From Terribacillus aidingensis (GTDB lineage: Bacteria > Bacillota > Bacilli > Bacillales > Amphibacillaceae), in assembly GCF_040703035.1 (NCBI RefSeq), contig NZ_CP159996.1, positions 1,026,001 to 1,090,000 on the forward strand: DNA of 64,000 nt, given 5' to 3'. A program made the translations under genes and the position numbers. Below the pieces are notes generated by a model that was not told where the DNA came from, searched no databases, and was given only the letters and a program-made list of their open reading frames with translations. This document shows, one piece after another, positions 53,031 to 60,852 of this stretch. Numbering within the stretch: the stretch's first letter is position 1; every line of letters begins with the position of its first letter.

Positions 53031-53057
53031 ACCCTCTATCATCAGCTGCATATAATG
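53031..53057 (+). promoter_or_regulatory. Sigma-K-like promoter of cotO
   Basis: AC (53031-53032), 16 bases, CATATAATG (53049-53057); one mismatch to CATAnnnTA. Fits late mother-cell expression. Confidence 0.6.
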
Positions 53058-53089
53058 GGTAGGAATCCTAATGCGAAGGAGGACGTTGC

Positions 53090-53554
53090 GTGTCCAATGA
53101 AAAGGTAAGGAGCCAGCAGCCAATGCTGTTCATAGCCCAGCCCAAGCTTGATTTGCCAAAGGCAGAAATGCAGCAGGCCTATCGTACGGCAAAAGGAAAA
53201 AAGAAAGAAGTACTAACAGAAGAAGAAAAGCAAGAAACTGCACAAATAGAGGAAAAACGTAAAGCTGCTGCACGAGCAGAGGAGAAAACACAGCCATCTG
53301 AGAAGAAAGCAGCACCAACCAGTAAAAAAGTGAATTTCAAGGAATTGACGACGGTCGAAAAGGTTGAGTATTTCTTGAATCTTCCTTCTCAAATCCCCAG
53401 AATGAAATGTGAAATCGTTACATCGGAAGGCAGCTTGATCGGCATCATTTCAGGTAGGGAAGAAGATCTAATTCAATTTAAATCCATACGGCGTCCGTTT
53501 AAACGGGAATTGAAGATTGAAGATATCCGTGATATCAAGTTACTTGGTTTCTAA
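53090..53554 (+). CDS. cotO: Spore coat protein CotO
   Basis: A 154-residue CotO-family protein, a morphogenetic component of the outer spore coat. The N-terminus has MLFIAQPKL, the middle is a long lysine/glutamate-rich, coiled-coil-like stretch (residues 30-85), and the C-terminal conserved domain is TTVEKVEYFLNLPSQIPRMKCEI, followed by RRPFKRELKIEDIRDIKLL. Start is GTG 53090 behind AAGGAGGAC. Somewhat shorter than the B. subtilis protein. Sits with a CotY/CotZ-type gene, as cotO does in B. subtilis. Confidence 0.88.
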   Translation: MSNEKVRSQQPMLFIAQPKLDLPKAEMQQAYRTAKGKKKEVLTEEEKQETAQIEEKRKAAARAEEKTQPSEKKAAPTSKKVNFKELTTVEKVEYFLNLPSQIPRMKCEIVTSEGSLIGIISGREEDLIQFKSIRRPFKRELKIEDIRDIKLLGF

Positions 53555-53556
53555 AA

Positions 53557-53590
53557 AAAAGTTCAATCTTGTAATCAAGATTGAACTTTT
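53557..53590 (+). terminator. Bidirectional terminator between coat genes
   Basis: 15-bp stem AAAAGTTCAATCTTG/CAAGATTGAACTTTT with a TAAT loop. Confidence 0.9.
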
Positions 53591-53606
53591 CTTGTTTGAT
53601 CTTGGA

Positions 53607-54095
53607 TTAAGCAGTTGGGCCAGTTGTACCAGTAAGGAATGCGGAGATAGCTGGCAAAGTAGTGATGTGTGCAAATTTAGTCAGATCGACTGTGAAGCAA
53701 AGGCCAGTTGCTGCTAAGCCAGTAACTATCTGATCGTCGACACCATCAGGAATGAGTGTGATATCAGCTGGGCTGCGAAGCAGTTCCAATACAGCAGCGT
53801 CATCATCGTAAACTGCTTTTACACGGAAGTAGTAGCTTGCAGCTACCGGTCCGAGTGTTCCAGGAGTTGCTCCTGGTGCTACACCATATCCGCGGAAGAT
53901 ACCTCCGAGATCGTTGTATAGCATTATTGGTACTGTATCGAAACCAGCAGATCCTCCAAAGTTTCCAAGAAGATCATTAATGGATTGTTCCGCACTTGTT
54001 GCACAGCACTCGCTGGAGATATCTCTTTGTGCATTAGCAATTTCTCTGACGATATCCACAACGATTGATGAACTTTCTCGCGATGCGTTGCTCAT
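53607..54095 (-). CDS. cotZ: Spore coat/exosporium protein, CotY/CotZ (ExsY) family
   Basis: A 162-residue protein of the CotY/CotZ/ExsY family, which self-assembles into the crust or exosporium basal layer. Shared pattern: N-terminal helix VDIVREIANAQRDI, DTVPIMLYN, SYYFRVKAVYDDDAAVLELL and a C-terminal GLCFTVDLTKFAHITTLP. The usual cysteine richness is much reduced: only the pair in SSECCATS and one in GLCFTV remain, so fewer disulfide cross-links are expected. ATG 54095 follows GAGAGGGG. A perfect sigma-K promoter lies upstream. Symbol is by family only. Confidence 0.8.
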   Translation of the reverse strand: MSNASRESSSIVVDIVREIANAQRDISSECCATSAEQSINDLLGNFGGSAGFDTVPIMLYNDLGGIFRGYGVAPGATPGTLGPVAASYYFRVKAVYDDDAAVLELLRSPADITLIPDGVDDQIVTGLAATGLCFTVDLTKFAHITTLPAISAFLTGTTGPTA

Positions 54096-54142
54096 GATTT
54101 TACCCCTCTCGAAATGATAAAGTAATGACGTTTCGTCTTTAA

Positions 54143-54169
54143 TAAGATATGAGAGGTCACTTGTTATGT
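54143..54169 (-). promoter_or_regulatory. Sigma-K promoter of the CotY/CotZ-type gene
   Basis: Minus strand AC (54169-54168), 16 bases, CATATCTTA (54151-54143); exact match to AC-N16-CATAnnnTA. Confidence 0.72.
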
Positions 54170-54251
54170 GTGGGCACTTATCCGCATAATGCAAGAAGTT
54201 GGTAGGTATTTGCTTGTGAAGAAAAAACACAGGATTAGGCGTACATAGCAC

Positions 54252-54279
54252 ACCTTATCCTAATGGGTTACATAAACTA
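54252..54279 (+). promoter_or_regulatory. Sigma-K promoter of the His/Asp-rich gene
   Basis: AC (54252-54253), 17 bases, CATAAACTA (54271-54279); exact match to the consensus. The start codon is 37 bases downstream. Confidence 0.72.
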
Positions 54280-54315
54280 TCAAGACTTGAGTCCAAGGAA
54301 AAAGGAGTGAAAGAC

Positions 54316-54711
54316 ATGTCACAGGAAAAAAAGGTCATCCACGTGAAGAATCTCATCATTAAAGCTGACAAAGTTGTGCTTGATGCAGACGATATCCACA
54401 AAGATAAGCACGATCATGACGATAAAAAGCATCATGATCATGAAGATAAAAAACATCATCAAAAACAAGACTATGATCTGTTCTTTGGTTCCGGCCGGAA
54501 AAAAGATGATGACAAACACGATCATGATGATAAACACGATCATGATGATAAACATGATCATGAAGATAAACATGATCATGGCTTTGATTTTGATCCAATA
54601 TTCGGTTTCCGCCGGAAGAAAGATGATCGTAAACATGATGACAAACATGATCACGATGATAAAAAGAAAGACGACGATGATAACAAAAGACGCCCTAATT
54701 TCTGGTTCTGA
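54316..54711 (+). CDS. His/Asp/Lys-rich repeat protein, probable spore coat protein
   Basis: A 131-residue, extremely hydrophilic protein. N-terminal 30 residues (KKVIHVKNLIIKADKVVLDADD) look structured; the rest is low-complexity Lys-His-Asp sequence, with hexapeptide repeats KHDHDD/KHDHED in residues 68-90, broken by two related short motifs, DLFFGSGRKKDD and DPIFGFRRKKDD, and ending in RRPNFWF. Many alternating His and Asp residues could bind metal ions such as Ni, Zn or Mn. A sigma-K promoter and coat-gene neighbours point to the spore coat; I do not recognise a named homologue. ATG 54316 follows AAAGGAG. Confidence 0.75.
   Translation: MSQEKKVIHVKNLIIKADKVVLDADDIHKDKHDHDDKKHHDHEDKKHHQKQDYDLFFGSGRKKDDDKHDHDDKHDHDDKHDHEDKHDHGFDFDPIFGFRRKKDDRKHDDKHDHDDKKKDDDDNKRRPNFWF
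54513..54585 (+). repeat. 18-bp tandem repeat inside the His/Asp-rich gene
   Basis: About four copies of an 18-base unit (AAACACGATCATGATGAT and close variants) encoding the KHDHDD hexapeptide. Such repeats change copy number easily between strains. Confidence 0.8.
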
Positions 54712-54739
54712 TAAAAGCAGCCTCGGCTGCTTTTTTTAT
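54712..54739 (+). terminator. Terminator after the His/Asp-rich gene
   Basis: Stem AAAGCAGCC/GGCTGCTTT with a very short loop and seven T. Confidence 0.82.
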
Positions 54740-54800
54740 ATGGTTCAACAAGGAAGTAAACGGGAAAAAGAAGAATAAGATACATAAAGGAGGAGATTGT

Positions 54801-55079
54801 ATGAGTTGGACAGTACCGGTTTCATCCTATCAGTATATGGATTACCAAAATAGGATCAACAGTCCAAAAAGCGATCGTTATGTAATTGAAAGAACCAACC
54901 CGATTATGTCCCACAAAACAAAAGATACATTTGAGCAGCGCGTTCAGGATAGGCTGGACTACCAAGCTGCTGCTATGCCCCGCCAGAAGCGTAATCAAAC
55001 AACCAAAGAGGCACTATTTGACGGGCAGACATATAGCTTCTTAACCGGAAAAGGGCGTTATATTAACACAGTTTGTTAG
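54801..55079 (+). CDS. Conserved hypothetical protein, 92 residues
   Basis: A hydrophilic 92-residue protein with many Tyr, Gln and Arg (MSWTVPVSSYQYMDYQNR ... ERTNPIMSHKTKDTFEQRV ... YSFLTGKGRYINTVC). No membrane segment, no known motif. Start ATG follows AAAGGAGGAG at ideal spacing. It lies at the edge of the coat island in the same direction as the His/Asp-rich gene, but has no clear sigma-K promoter. Function unknown. Confidence 0.68.
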   Translation: MSWTVPVSSYQYMDYQNRINSPKSDRYVIERTNPIMSHKTKDTFEQRVQDRLDYQAAAMPRQKRNQTTKEALFDGQTYSFLTGKGRYINTVC

Positions 55080-55757
55080 TTAATACGATTTAGTAAATAG
55101 TCCGTCAATAGGCGTCCATTCCGCATATGCTACCTCAGAAACACTGTTGAAGCCTTGTTTGCTTATTTCATTCTCCAGCCATTCCAATGTCTGGCCGCTA
55201 TTTATAATGTTATCCTTTATTGTTTCACCATCTAGTATGAACGAAACAGGGAGAGGGTTGGGCTGTTCTTTCAAATCAAGGTCATTTCTTGTAGGATTTT
55301 GATACGCACTTTTTTTCAAGACGCTAAGACTGCCATCAGCTTCAATAATGGCGTAATCAACTTCTGAGAGTGAAAAGATGCTGTTTGATCGTAATTGGTG
55401 CATCAGCTGATTGAAATCCATCTTGTTGGCTTTCATGTCAGCGTACCTGAGCTCGCCTTTGGAGATGATCACAGTAGGTTTTCCTTCCAGAAAACCGCGT
55501 GTACCTTTGAATTGCTGGGTGATTTTCTCAATGACGACCATCAATAAGCCCCATGTGATGATTGCAACTGCAATATGCGATATACCAGCTTCTGGATCAA
55601 AAATAGCATTACCGAATAGCTCTCCGACAGCGATTGCGGCGATAAAGTCGAAGGCAGTAATTTGATTCATTTGGGTTTTTCCGAGCACCTTCGTTAAGAT
55701 AAACAGGCCAAAAAAGCCGAATATTACTTCCACGATGATATGTCCATATTCTCCCAT
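55080..55757 (-). CDS. DUF421 membrane protein (YetF/YkjA-like)
   Basis: A 225-residue protein with three membrane helices near the N-terminus (IIVEVIFGFFGLFILTKVLG, ITAFDFIAAIAVGELFGN, AVAIITWGLLMVVIEKI) and two C-terminal DUF421/DUF1657-type soluble units (GKPTVIISKGELRYADMKANKMDFNQLMHQLR ... SLSEVDYAIIEADGSLSVL). Several paralogues are present in most Bacillus; some are spore-membrane proteins. ATG 55757 is chosen, since a longer frame would run into the terminator of the upstream gene. Confidence 0.85.
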   Translation of the reverse strand: MGEYGHIIVEVIFGFFGLFILTKVLGKTQMNQITAFDFIAAIAVGELFGNAIFDPEAGISHIAVAIITWGLLMVVIEKITQQFKGTRGFLEGKPTVIISKGELRYADMKANKMDFNQLMHQLRSNSIFSLSEVDYAIIEADGSLSVLKKSAYQNPTRNDLDLKEQPNPLPVSFILDGETIKDNIINSGQTLEWLENEISKQGFNSVSEVAYAEWTPIDGLFTKSY

Positions 55758-55809
55758 GTGCAACACATCCCTTCTAAGAGAAAGCATGCCCAAAGGAATC
55801 ATGACTATA

Positions 55810-55840
55810 CAAAAAAAGAGACCTCCAAAAGGAAGTCTCA
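55810..55840 (-). terminator. Terminator of the yjcHGF group
   Basis: Minus strand GAGACTTCC/GGAGGTCTC (one wobble), TTTT loop, T7. Confidence 0.85.
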
Positions 55841-56260
55841 CAGCTGTTTTGTCATCGTTTTATGCGGAATGCCCGCATCCATGAATTCTTCTGAAACGAC
55901 TGTATAACCTAATCGTTCATAGAAAGGAATGGCCTGAGTTTGCGCGTTCAGTTTCGCTTTTTGCATGCCGCGTTTTTTGGCTTCCTCTTCCATTGCCCAC
56001 ATTAGATCATTGCCATAACGTTTGCCTCGGAATTCTTTCAGGATGCAAATGCGTTCCATCTTCGCATACTCATCGACCAATCGCATTCTGGCAGCCGCTC
56101 CCGGAGTTCCATCCTCGTACCCGACGAAATGGATACTTTCATTTTCCAATTCATCGATTTCAAGATCGGCCGGTACTTTTTGCTCTTCAACGAATACAAG
56201 TGTTCTTACTTGGAAAGCATCTTGCTGTTGTATACTGTTTTCTGCTACGAATATTTCCAT
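55838..56260 (-). CDS. yjcF: GNAT-family acetyltransferase YjcF
   Basis: A 140-residue GNAT protein matching YjcF: VRTLVFVEEQKVPADLEIDELENES, the acetyl-CoA loop EFRGKRYGNDLM (RGKRYG), LNAQTQAIPFYERLGY and DAGIPHKTM. Substrate unknown. Starts 3 bases after yjcG, with the ribosome site GAGGAATA inside the end of that gene, so the two are co-translated. Confidence 0.92.
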   Translation of the reverse strand: MEIFVAENSIQQQDAFQVRTLVFVEEQKVPADLEIDELENESIHFVGYEDGTPGAAARMRLVDEYAKMERICILKEFRGKRYGNDLMWAMEEEAKKRGMQKAKLNAQTQAIPFYERLGYTVVSEEFMDAGIPHKTMTKQL

Positions 56261-56262
56261 GA

Positions 56263-56778
56263 TTATTCCTCACCTAACGTAAAAGTTTCTTTCACGATCC
56301 ATTTTCCGTCTTCTTGTTCCTGAAGTAAATGGAACTGTGTGGCTTGTTCTTCATATTGAAATTGCTTCAGCTTCAGCGTTCCGTGCAAATCGGCATATTC
56401 CCCATTGGAAAGATTTTGCGCAATCGTGATATGCGGAATGAATGCATATGCTTTTTCGCCTTCGAAGAAACCATGATATAGCTTTTCGTGCAGTGTTTTT
56501 AATTCCTCAGAAGGCGTCACCTTGAAATAGAGTGTATTATGAGCAGGTGCAAACGTACTTACTTTTTCGATTTGATAAGAAAAGGGTGCTGTTTCGCGTG
56601 CGATTCGTTTCAGCTCACTGACAGCATCGATCAAATCATCTTCTTCATTCAATGTGAATGGCTGTCTTACCTTCATATGCGGTTTGATGAGTGCGTAAGC
56701 CGAGTCGTATCGTTTGCGGTACGAATTAGCTTCTTGCTGCACGTGCTCAGATGGGAAAATTGCTACAGTGTAGTTCAT
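56263..56778 (-). CDS. yjcG: 2H phosphoesterase superfamily protein YjcG
   Basis: A 171-residue member of the 2H (2'-5' RNA ligase-like) superfamily. The two H-x-T/S-like motifs appear as IKPHMKV (changed: HMK) and FIPHITIA (HIT), so the first catalytic motif deviates. Family-typical stretches: VAIFPSEHVQQEANSYRKRYD, STFAPAHNTLYFKV and LKTLHEKLYHG. Biological substrate unknown. Start behind GGAGGTATTGAG. Confidence 0.9.
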   Translation of the reverse strand: MNYTVAIFPSEHVQQEANSYRKRYDSAYALIKPHMKVRQPFTLNEEDDLIDAVSELKRIARETAPFSYQIEKVSTFAPAHNTLYFKVTPSEELKTLHEKLYHGFFEGEKAYAFIPHITIAQNLSNGEYADLHGTLKLKQFQYEEQATQFHLLQEQEDGKWIVKETFTLGEE

Positions 56779-56874
56779 CTCAATACCTCCAATTAAGAAT
56801 GAGTAGCATGCGTATCGTTTGCTTTATGCCTCTTATTATACCAGAGATAGGGCCTGCTGTATGCGGCCGAAGGT

Positions 56875-57600
56875 TCAGCCGAATACGTCTGTCAGGACCT
56901 GTTTCATATCACGCTGCCAATACTTCCATGTATGTTCTGCATTCTCCAGTTCCCGATACGTATAATCAACAGGCTTTGTGTGGAAGTATTCCTGTAAGCT
57001 ACGGTTCGGTTCCACAAAGTCAATTTCTTTCCCGAAGCTTGTAGGAACCTTTGTCTCATTCGTACCGATTGTATGATAAATAGACAAGCTATCCAGCTGC
57101 TTTGCTTCTCTTACTTCCCGCATGACAGCTTCATCGATTAATGGAGACTGCATTACAACGCCTCCGAATGTATGCGGAAAGCGAAGGGCAGCAACAAGGG
57201 AGAGAGTGCCGGCCAGAGAATCACCCATTAATGTCCTGGTTGCTCCCATATGTAATGTCGGCAGATCATCCTCCAAAACCGGCAGCACTTCATGAAGAAG
57301 GAACTGCAGAAAGGCTTCGTGTTTCTTTCCATCAGGGTAGTATTTATCAATTCGGTCGTAACGGTCGCGATAATGGATGCCGGCGAAAACTGTATTTTGA
57401 ATCTGACCATCACCATGCAGCTGATCGCTTAACGTCGCGATACGCCCCATTTGGAAATAATCGTTGCCATCCTGCATGATGCATAGCTGATACTTATACA
57501 TGGGAGAAAAGGTCTCCGGTTTATACCATCGCACTTCCAAGCTTTCATCTAAATAGATACTGTCTATGATGGCACTTTCCATCTTACCATTTCGTTTCAT
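56875..57600 (-). CDS. yjcH: Esterase-like alpha/beta hydrolase YjcH
   Basis: A 241-residue protein of the esterase D-like fold matching YjcH. The nucleophile elbow GDSLAGTLSLVAAL (Ser in G-D-S-L-A-G), ALRFPHTFGGVVMQSP, an acidic residue in TNETKVPT region, and the His in AEHTWKYWQ may form a triad. Substrate not known. Starts behind GAGGTTTAGC, followed at 96 bases by yjcG. Confidence 0.9.
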   Translation of the reverse strand: MKRNGKMESAIIDSIYLDESLEVRWYKPETFSPMYKYQLCIMQDGNDYFQMGRIATLSDQLHGDGQIQNTVFAGIHYRDRYDRIDKYYPDGKKHEAFLQFLLHEVLPVLEDDLPTLHMGATRTLMGDSLAGTLSLVAALRFPHTFGGVVMQSPLIDEAVMREVREAKQLDSLSIYHTIGTNETKVPTSFGKEIDFVEPNRSLQEYFHTKPVDYTYRELENAEHTWKYWQRDMKQVLTDVFG

Positions 57601-57732
57601 CTGCTAAACCTCGCTTTGTGAAAGGGTTGTGATGTCATTTTACCATGAAAGGCGGGAAGAGAAAGAATAATACGGGATGTTAGGGTAACGTACAGCCATA
57701 TGGAGTGGATTGCTTCTTCTTTAACCCCATAG

Positions 57733-57767
57733 AAAAAGGATCCATTTCACAGAATCGAAATGGATCT
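57733..57767 (-). terminator. Terminator of the VOC gene
   Basis: Minus strand GATCCATTTC/GAAATGGATC, eight-base loop, then CTTTTT. Confidence 0.82.
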
Positions 57768-57791
57768 AGCGCGGTGTATGTAATCCAGGAA

Positions 57792-58175
57792 TCATTTGTT
57801 TTTTTCCATGACTGCAAAGTAATTTCCTTCATAATCTGCAAAGTTAAAAACTCTTTCAGATGGCATTTCAACTATTTCTCCGACGGTCACATGAACCGTT
57901 AGTAAATCATTATGTAGTTTATCAAGATCATCTGAGACGAACATTAAAGAGGGAGTACCTAAATTTAGTTCAGGCTCCATTTTAGAGATGAATGCTTTAT
58001 TGTGGAGAACAATACTTGTTTCCGCATCTTTTGAAGGTGCGATTTCAATCCATCTCATACCATGTTCATTGTCTTCTTCGGCAAGCACATGAAAACCAAG
58101 TTTTTCTGTCCAAAAATGGACTGCTTGATCCTGATCATTTACATACAGCATAATTTGACCAACGCGATTAATCAT
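57792..58175 (-). CDS. VOC-family (glyoxalase-like) protein
   Basis: A 127-residue vicinal-oxygen-chelate protein: INRVGQIMLYVNDQDQAVHFWTEKLGF at the start, GMRWIEIAP, and the C-terminal FADYEGNYFAVME. The typical pattern of two beta-alpha-beta-beta-beta units is visible. Metal ligands are not all present (Gln and Glu at the usual His/Glu positions), so the activity is open; glyoxalase or antibiotic-binding roles are possible. Ribosome site AAAGGAG. Monocistronic. Confidence 0.85.
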   Translation of the reverse strand: MINRVGQIMLYVNDQDQAVHFWTEKLGFHVLAEEDNEHGMRWIEIAPSKDAETSIVLHNKAFISKMEPELNLGTPSLMFVSDDLDKLHNDLLTVHVTVGEIVEMPSERVFNFADYEGNYFAVMEKNK

Positions 58176-58257
58176 TATTATTCTCCTTTATTATAGGCGT
58201 GCCTATACATTCTACAGTCTCTCGGATTTTACCTTTTAAAAGCACTCTTTCTTGTAA

Positions 58258-58300
58258 AATAAACTGGCCGCAAGCTTAAAAAAATAGTATGCAGCCAGTT
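58258..58300 (-). terminator. Terminator of the mntABCD operon
   Basis: Minus strand AACTGGC(TGC)/(GCG)GCCAGTT with a long A/T-rich loop, followed by TATTTTA. Confidence 0.65.
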
Positions 58301-58323
58301 AAAGGAGAATACTTAGTCTGAAT

Positions 58324-59190
58324 TCATGACGTGGTCATCGTCCGATAACGTCGCAACAGCCCATAGCTTGGGGAGAATATCCATGTCAGCAGAAATAAAA
58401 TACCTCCCGAAGCACTCATCGATCCTGAAATGGAAGCATCCAGCAGTAATGCACCGTAATAACCGGATATGGCACTAGCGGCTCCAAACAAACAGCTATA
58501 CAGCAGCATCACAGATAATCGATCGGTCAAAAGATAAGCGCAGGCGCCCGGCACGACTAGCATGCTGACGACAAGGACAGCGCCAACTGCATCAAATGAG
58601 CCAACTGATGTAATGGATACCAGACCCATTAATAAATAGTGGATCAAAGTAACCGGAAGGCCCAGCGTCACTGCCAACGCAGCATCGAAACTCGTGAGCT
58701 TTAATTCCTTATAGAACATCAGAATGACAAGCAATGCGAAAAGGCTGATAGATAGGAGCATCCCAGTTGCTTTCGGTATTTCGATCCCAAGAAGAGTGAA
58801 CGTATTCCATGGAATAAAGGCAATTTCTCCCATTAATGCATGCTCCACATCGAGATGGACATCTCTGGCGAAAAGCGAAATAAGTATGACCCCGATGGCA
58901 AAGAAAGTCGTAAACACAATACCGATACTAGCATCTTCTTGAACGCCTGAGTTATGGAGTGATTGGATAGCAAATGTCGTCACCAATCCAATTATGGTTG
59001 CACCAATCAGCATGTAGATGCCGTTCAAACTATTTGCAACAAGAAATGCGAGTACGATTCCAAGCAGTACGCTATGACTGATCGCATCAGCGAGCATCGT
59101 CATTCGCCTAACAATCAAGAAACAGCCGACCATACCACAGCTGATTCCGACGAGACAGGCAGTCAGTAAAATCCAGCCTTCATAAGTCAT
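58324..59190 (-). CDS. mntD: Manganese-type ABC transporter permease MntD
   Basis: A 288-residue ABC-3 family permease with about eight membrane helices. The signature region RRMTMLADAISHSVLLGIVLAFL near the N-terminus and VGAVLVVSMLVVPGACAYLLTDRL are typical. Overlaps mntC by 4 bases (ATGA). Pairs with MntC to form the channel; last gene of the operon. Confidence 0.9.
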   Translation of the reverse strand: MTYEGWILLTACLVGISCGMVGCFLIVRRMTMLADAISHSVLLGIVLAFLVANSLNGIYMLIGATIIGLVTTFAIQSLHNSGVQEDASIGIVFTTFFAIGVILISLFARDVHLDVEHALMGEIAFIPWNTFTLLGIEIPKATGMLLSISLFALLVILMFYKELKLTSFDAALAVTLGLPVTLIHYLLMGLVSITSVGSFDAVGAVLVVSMLVVPGACAYLLTDRLSVMLLYSCLFGAASAISGYYGALLLDASISGSMSASGGILFLLTWIFSPSYGLLRRYRTMTTS

Positions 59191-60095
59191 ACACTTTCCT
59201 CCTTCAAACGATCAGCATGTACGCGATGCGCCATCATCTTTTGAATAAGGCCGCGCTTTGGTCCAATAGTGAAGGAGACGATAAAACAACCAGCAGCAGT
59301 TACAACGATGAGCGGACCTGTAGCCAAACCAGTGCTAATCGTACTGATCAAGGCGCCAGCAATACCGGAGAGAGCTCCAATAGATCCAGCTATGAAAATC
59401 ATCCAGCCAAGTCGGTCCGTCCAATACCTGGCGCTGATAGCTGGTATAATCAGCAATGCTGCCATCAAGATGACGCCAACCGCTTGGATGCCAATTACAA
59501 CTGTGATTACAAGCAGGGTAGAGAAGAGTGTTTCAAGCAATCCAACTGGCAGCCCGCTGTTTTTGGCAAAGTCGGGATCGAAAATAAGCAGCTTCCATTC
59601 TTTAAATAGAAGAAAGGCGAGTAGTATCAGTCCGCTGGCAACACCAGCCATGGTATAGACATCGTTTCGGGTCATAGCTGCAGCCTGACCGAAGATAAAG
59701 TGATCGAGCCCGCTTTTATTTCCTCCGGCTTGCTGCGTGATCCGGCTCAGCAAAACAATTCCTGCGCCGAAGAAGACGCTTAATATGAGGCAGATGGCAG
59801 CATCTTTTTTTATCGTCGTCGTTGCCGTAATGAGCTGGATAAGATAGGTAGCCAGCAGTCCGGTCGCAGTCGCACCGAGCAGAAGGACAAGCAGCTGCTT
59901 TTCACCGGTGAAGAGGTAAGCGATACATATTCCTGGCAGTGCAGCGTGGGCAACCGCATCACCGATTAGGCTCTGTTTTTTTAAAAGAGCAAAGCTTCCA
60001 AGAACTCCGCTGGCAATCCCGAGCAGCATTGTGCTAAGCACTACCCACTGCGCATTCGGCTGGTACAGTAATGCATTCCACATGTACTGCATCAT
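59187..60095 (-). CDS. mntC: Manganese-type ABC transporter permease MntC
   Basis: A 302-residue ABC-3 permease, about eight membrane helices; LLKKQSLIGDAVAHAALPGICIAYLF and AVGVILMAALLIIPAISARYWTDRL are the family signatures. A second methionine directly follows the first, so ATG 60092 is an alternative start. Overlaps mntB by 4 bases. Confidence 0.9.
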   Translation of the reverse strand: MMQYMWNALLYQPNAQWVVLSTMLLGIASGVLGSFALLKKQSLIGDAVAHAALPGICIAYLFTGEKQLLVLLLGATATGLLATYLIQLITATTTIKKDAAICLILSVFFGAGIVLLSRITQQAGGNKSGLDHFIFGQAAAMTRNDVYTMAGVASGLILLAFLLFKEWKLLIFDPDFAKNSGLPVGLLETLFSTLLVITVVIGIQAVGVILMAALLIIPAISARYWTDRLGWMIFIAGSIGALSGIAGALISTISTGLATGPLIVVTAAGCFIVSFTIGPKRGLIQKMMAHRVHADRLKEESV

Positions 60096-60841
60096 GATGT
60101 CACACGCCTATCGTCTGTTGGAGTAAAAAATGCCAGCGTACCGCCATAGGTTTTCTGAAGCAGATCTTTTGTGAATACTTGTTCGGTAGGTCCGTTGGCT
60201 ATAACAGTGCGATTCAATAGGAGCGTATGATCAAAGTATTCTGGCACAGTCTGTAAGTCGTGATGCACGACGATAACCGTTTTGCCTTTTTGCTTTAATT
60301 CTCTTAATAAGTCGATAATCGCTTTCTCTGTTTTGGCATCCACTCCGACAAAGGGCTCATCCATGAAATATACTTCAGCATCTTGCACCAATGCACGCGC
60401 CAGGAAGACGCGCTGCTGCTGTCCGCCGGAAAGCTGGCGGATCTGCCTATCTGCATATTCAGTCATTCCGAGCTTGTGCAATGCTTCTTTCGCAAGCTTA
60501 ATATCCTGTTTGGAAGGCCGCTTGAACCAGCCGATATGTCCGTAGCGCCCCATCAGGATGACATCAAGAGCATTTGTTGGAAAGTCCCAATCGACGGATC
60601 CGCGCTGTGGTACATAGCCTACATTTCGATTTTTTGAGCTATATGTTTTCCCGAGAATGGAGATTTGTCCTGATGAACGCTTCAGCATTCCGAGTATGGC
60701 TTTGATCAGTGTGGATTTTCCTGCTCCGTTAGGACCGACGACTGCTGTAAGGCTGCCCGCAGGGACAGAAATATCCACACCGTCCAGTACCGCTTTTCGA
60801 TCATAAGCAACGGTTAAATCCTTTACTTCCAATGCATTCAT
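60092..60841 (-). CDS. mntB: Manganese-type ABC transporter ATPase MntB
   Basis: A 249-residue ATPase: Walker A GPNGAGKS (about residues 36-43), Q loop YVPQRGSVDWDFP (typical of Mn/Zn importers), signature LSGGQQQR, Walker B VYFMDEP and H loop VVHHDLQTV. Energises MntCD. Starts behind GGAGGATGACTG, 12 bases after mntA. Confidence 0.94.
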   Translation of the reverse strand: MNALEVKDLTVAYDRKAVLDGVDISVPAGSLTAVVGPNGAGKSTLIKAILGMLKRSSGQISILGKTYSSKNRNVGYVPQRGSVDWDFPTNALDVILMGRYGHIGWFKRPSKQDIKLAKEALHKLGMTEYADRQIRQLSGGQQQRVFLARALVQDAEVYFMDEPFVGVDAKTEKAIIDLLRELKQKGKTVIVVHHDLQTVPEYFDHTLLLNRTVIANGPTEQVFTKDLLQKTYGGTLAFFTPTDDRRVTS

Positions 60842-60852
60842 CAGTCATCCTC

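Noticed and set aside
54319..54654. Long minus-strand frame full of Met/Ile across the His/Asp-rich gene
   Set aside because: It is the mirror of the 18-bp repeat (ATGATC-type units read in reverse); no ribosome site and the protein is only repeat translation.
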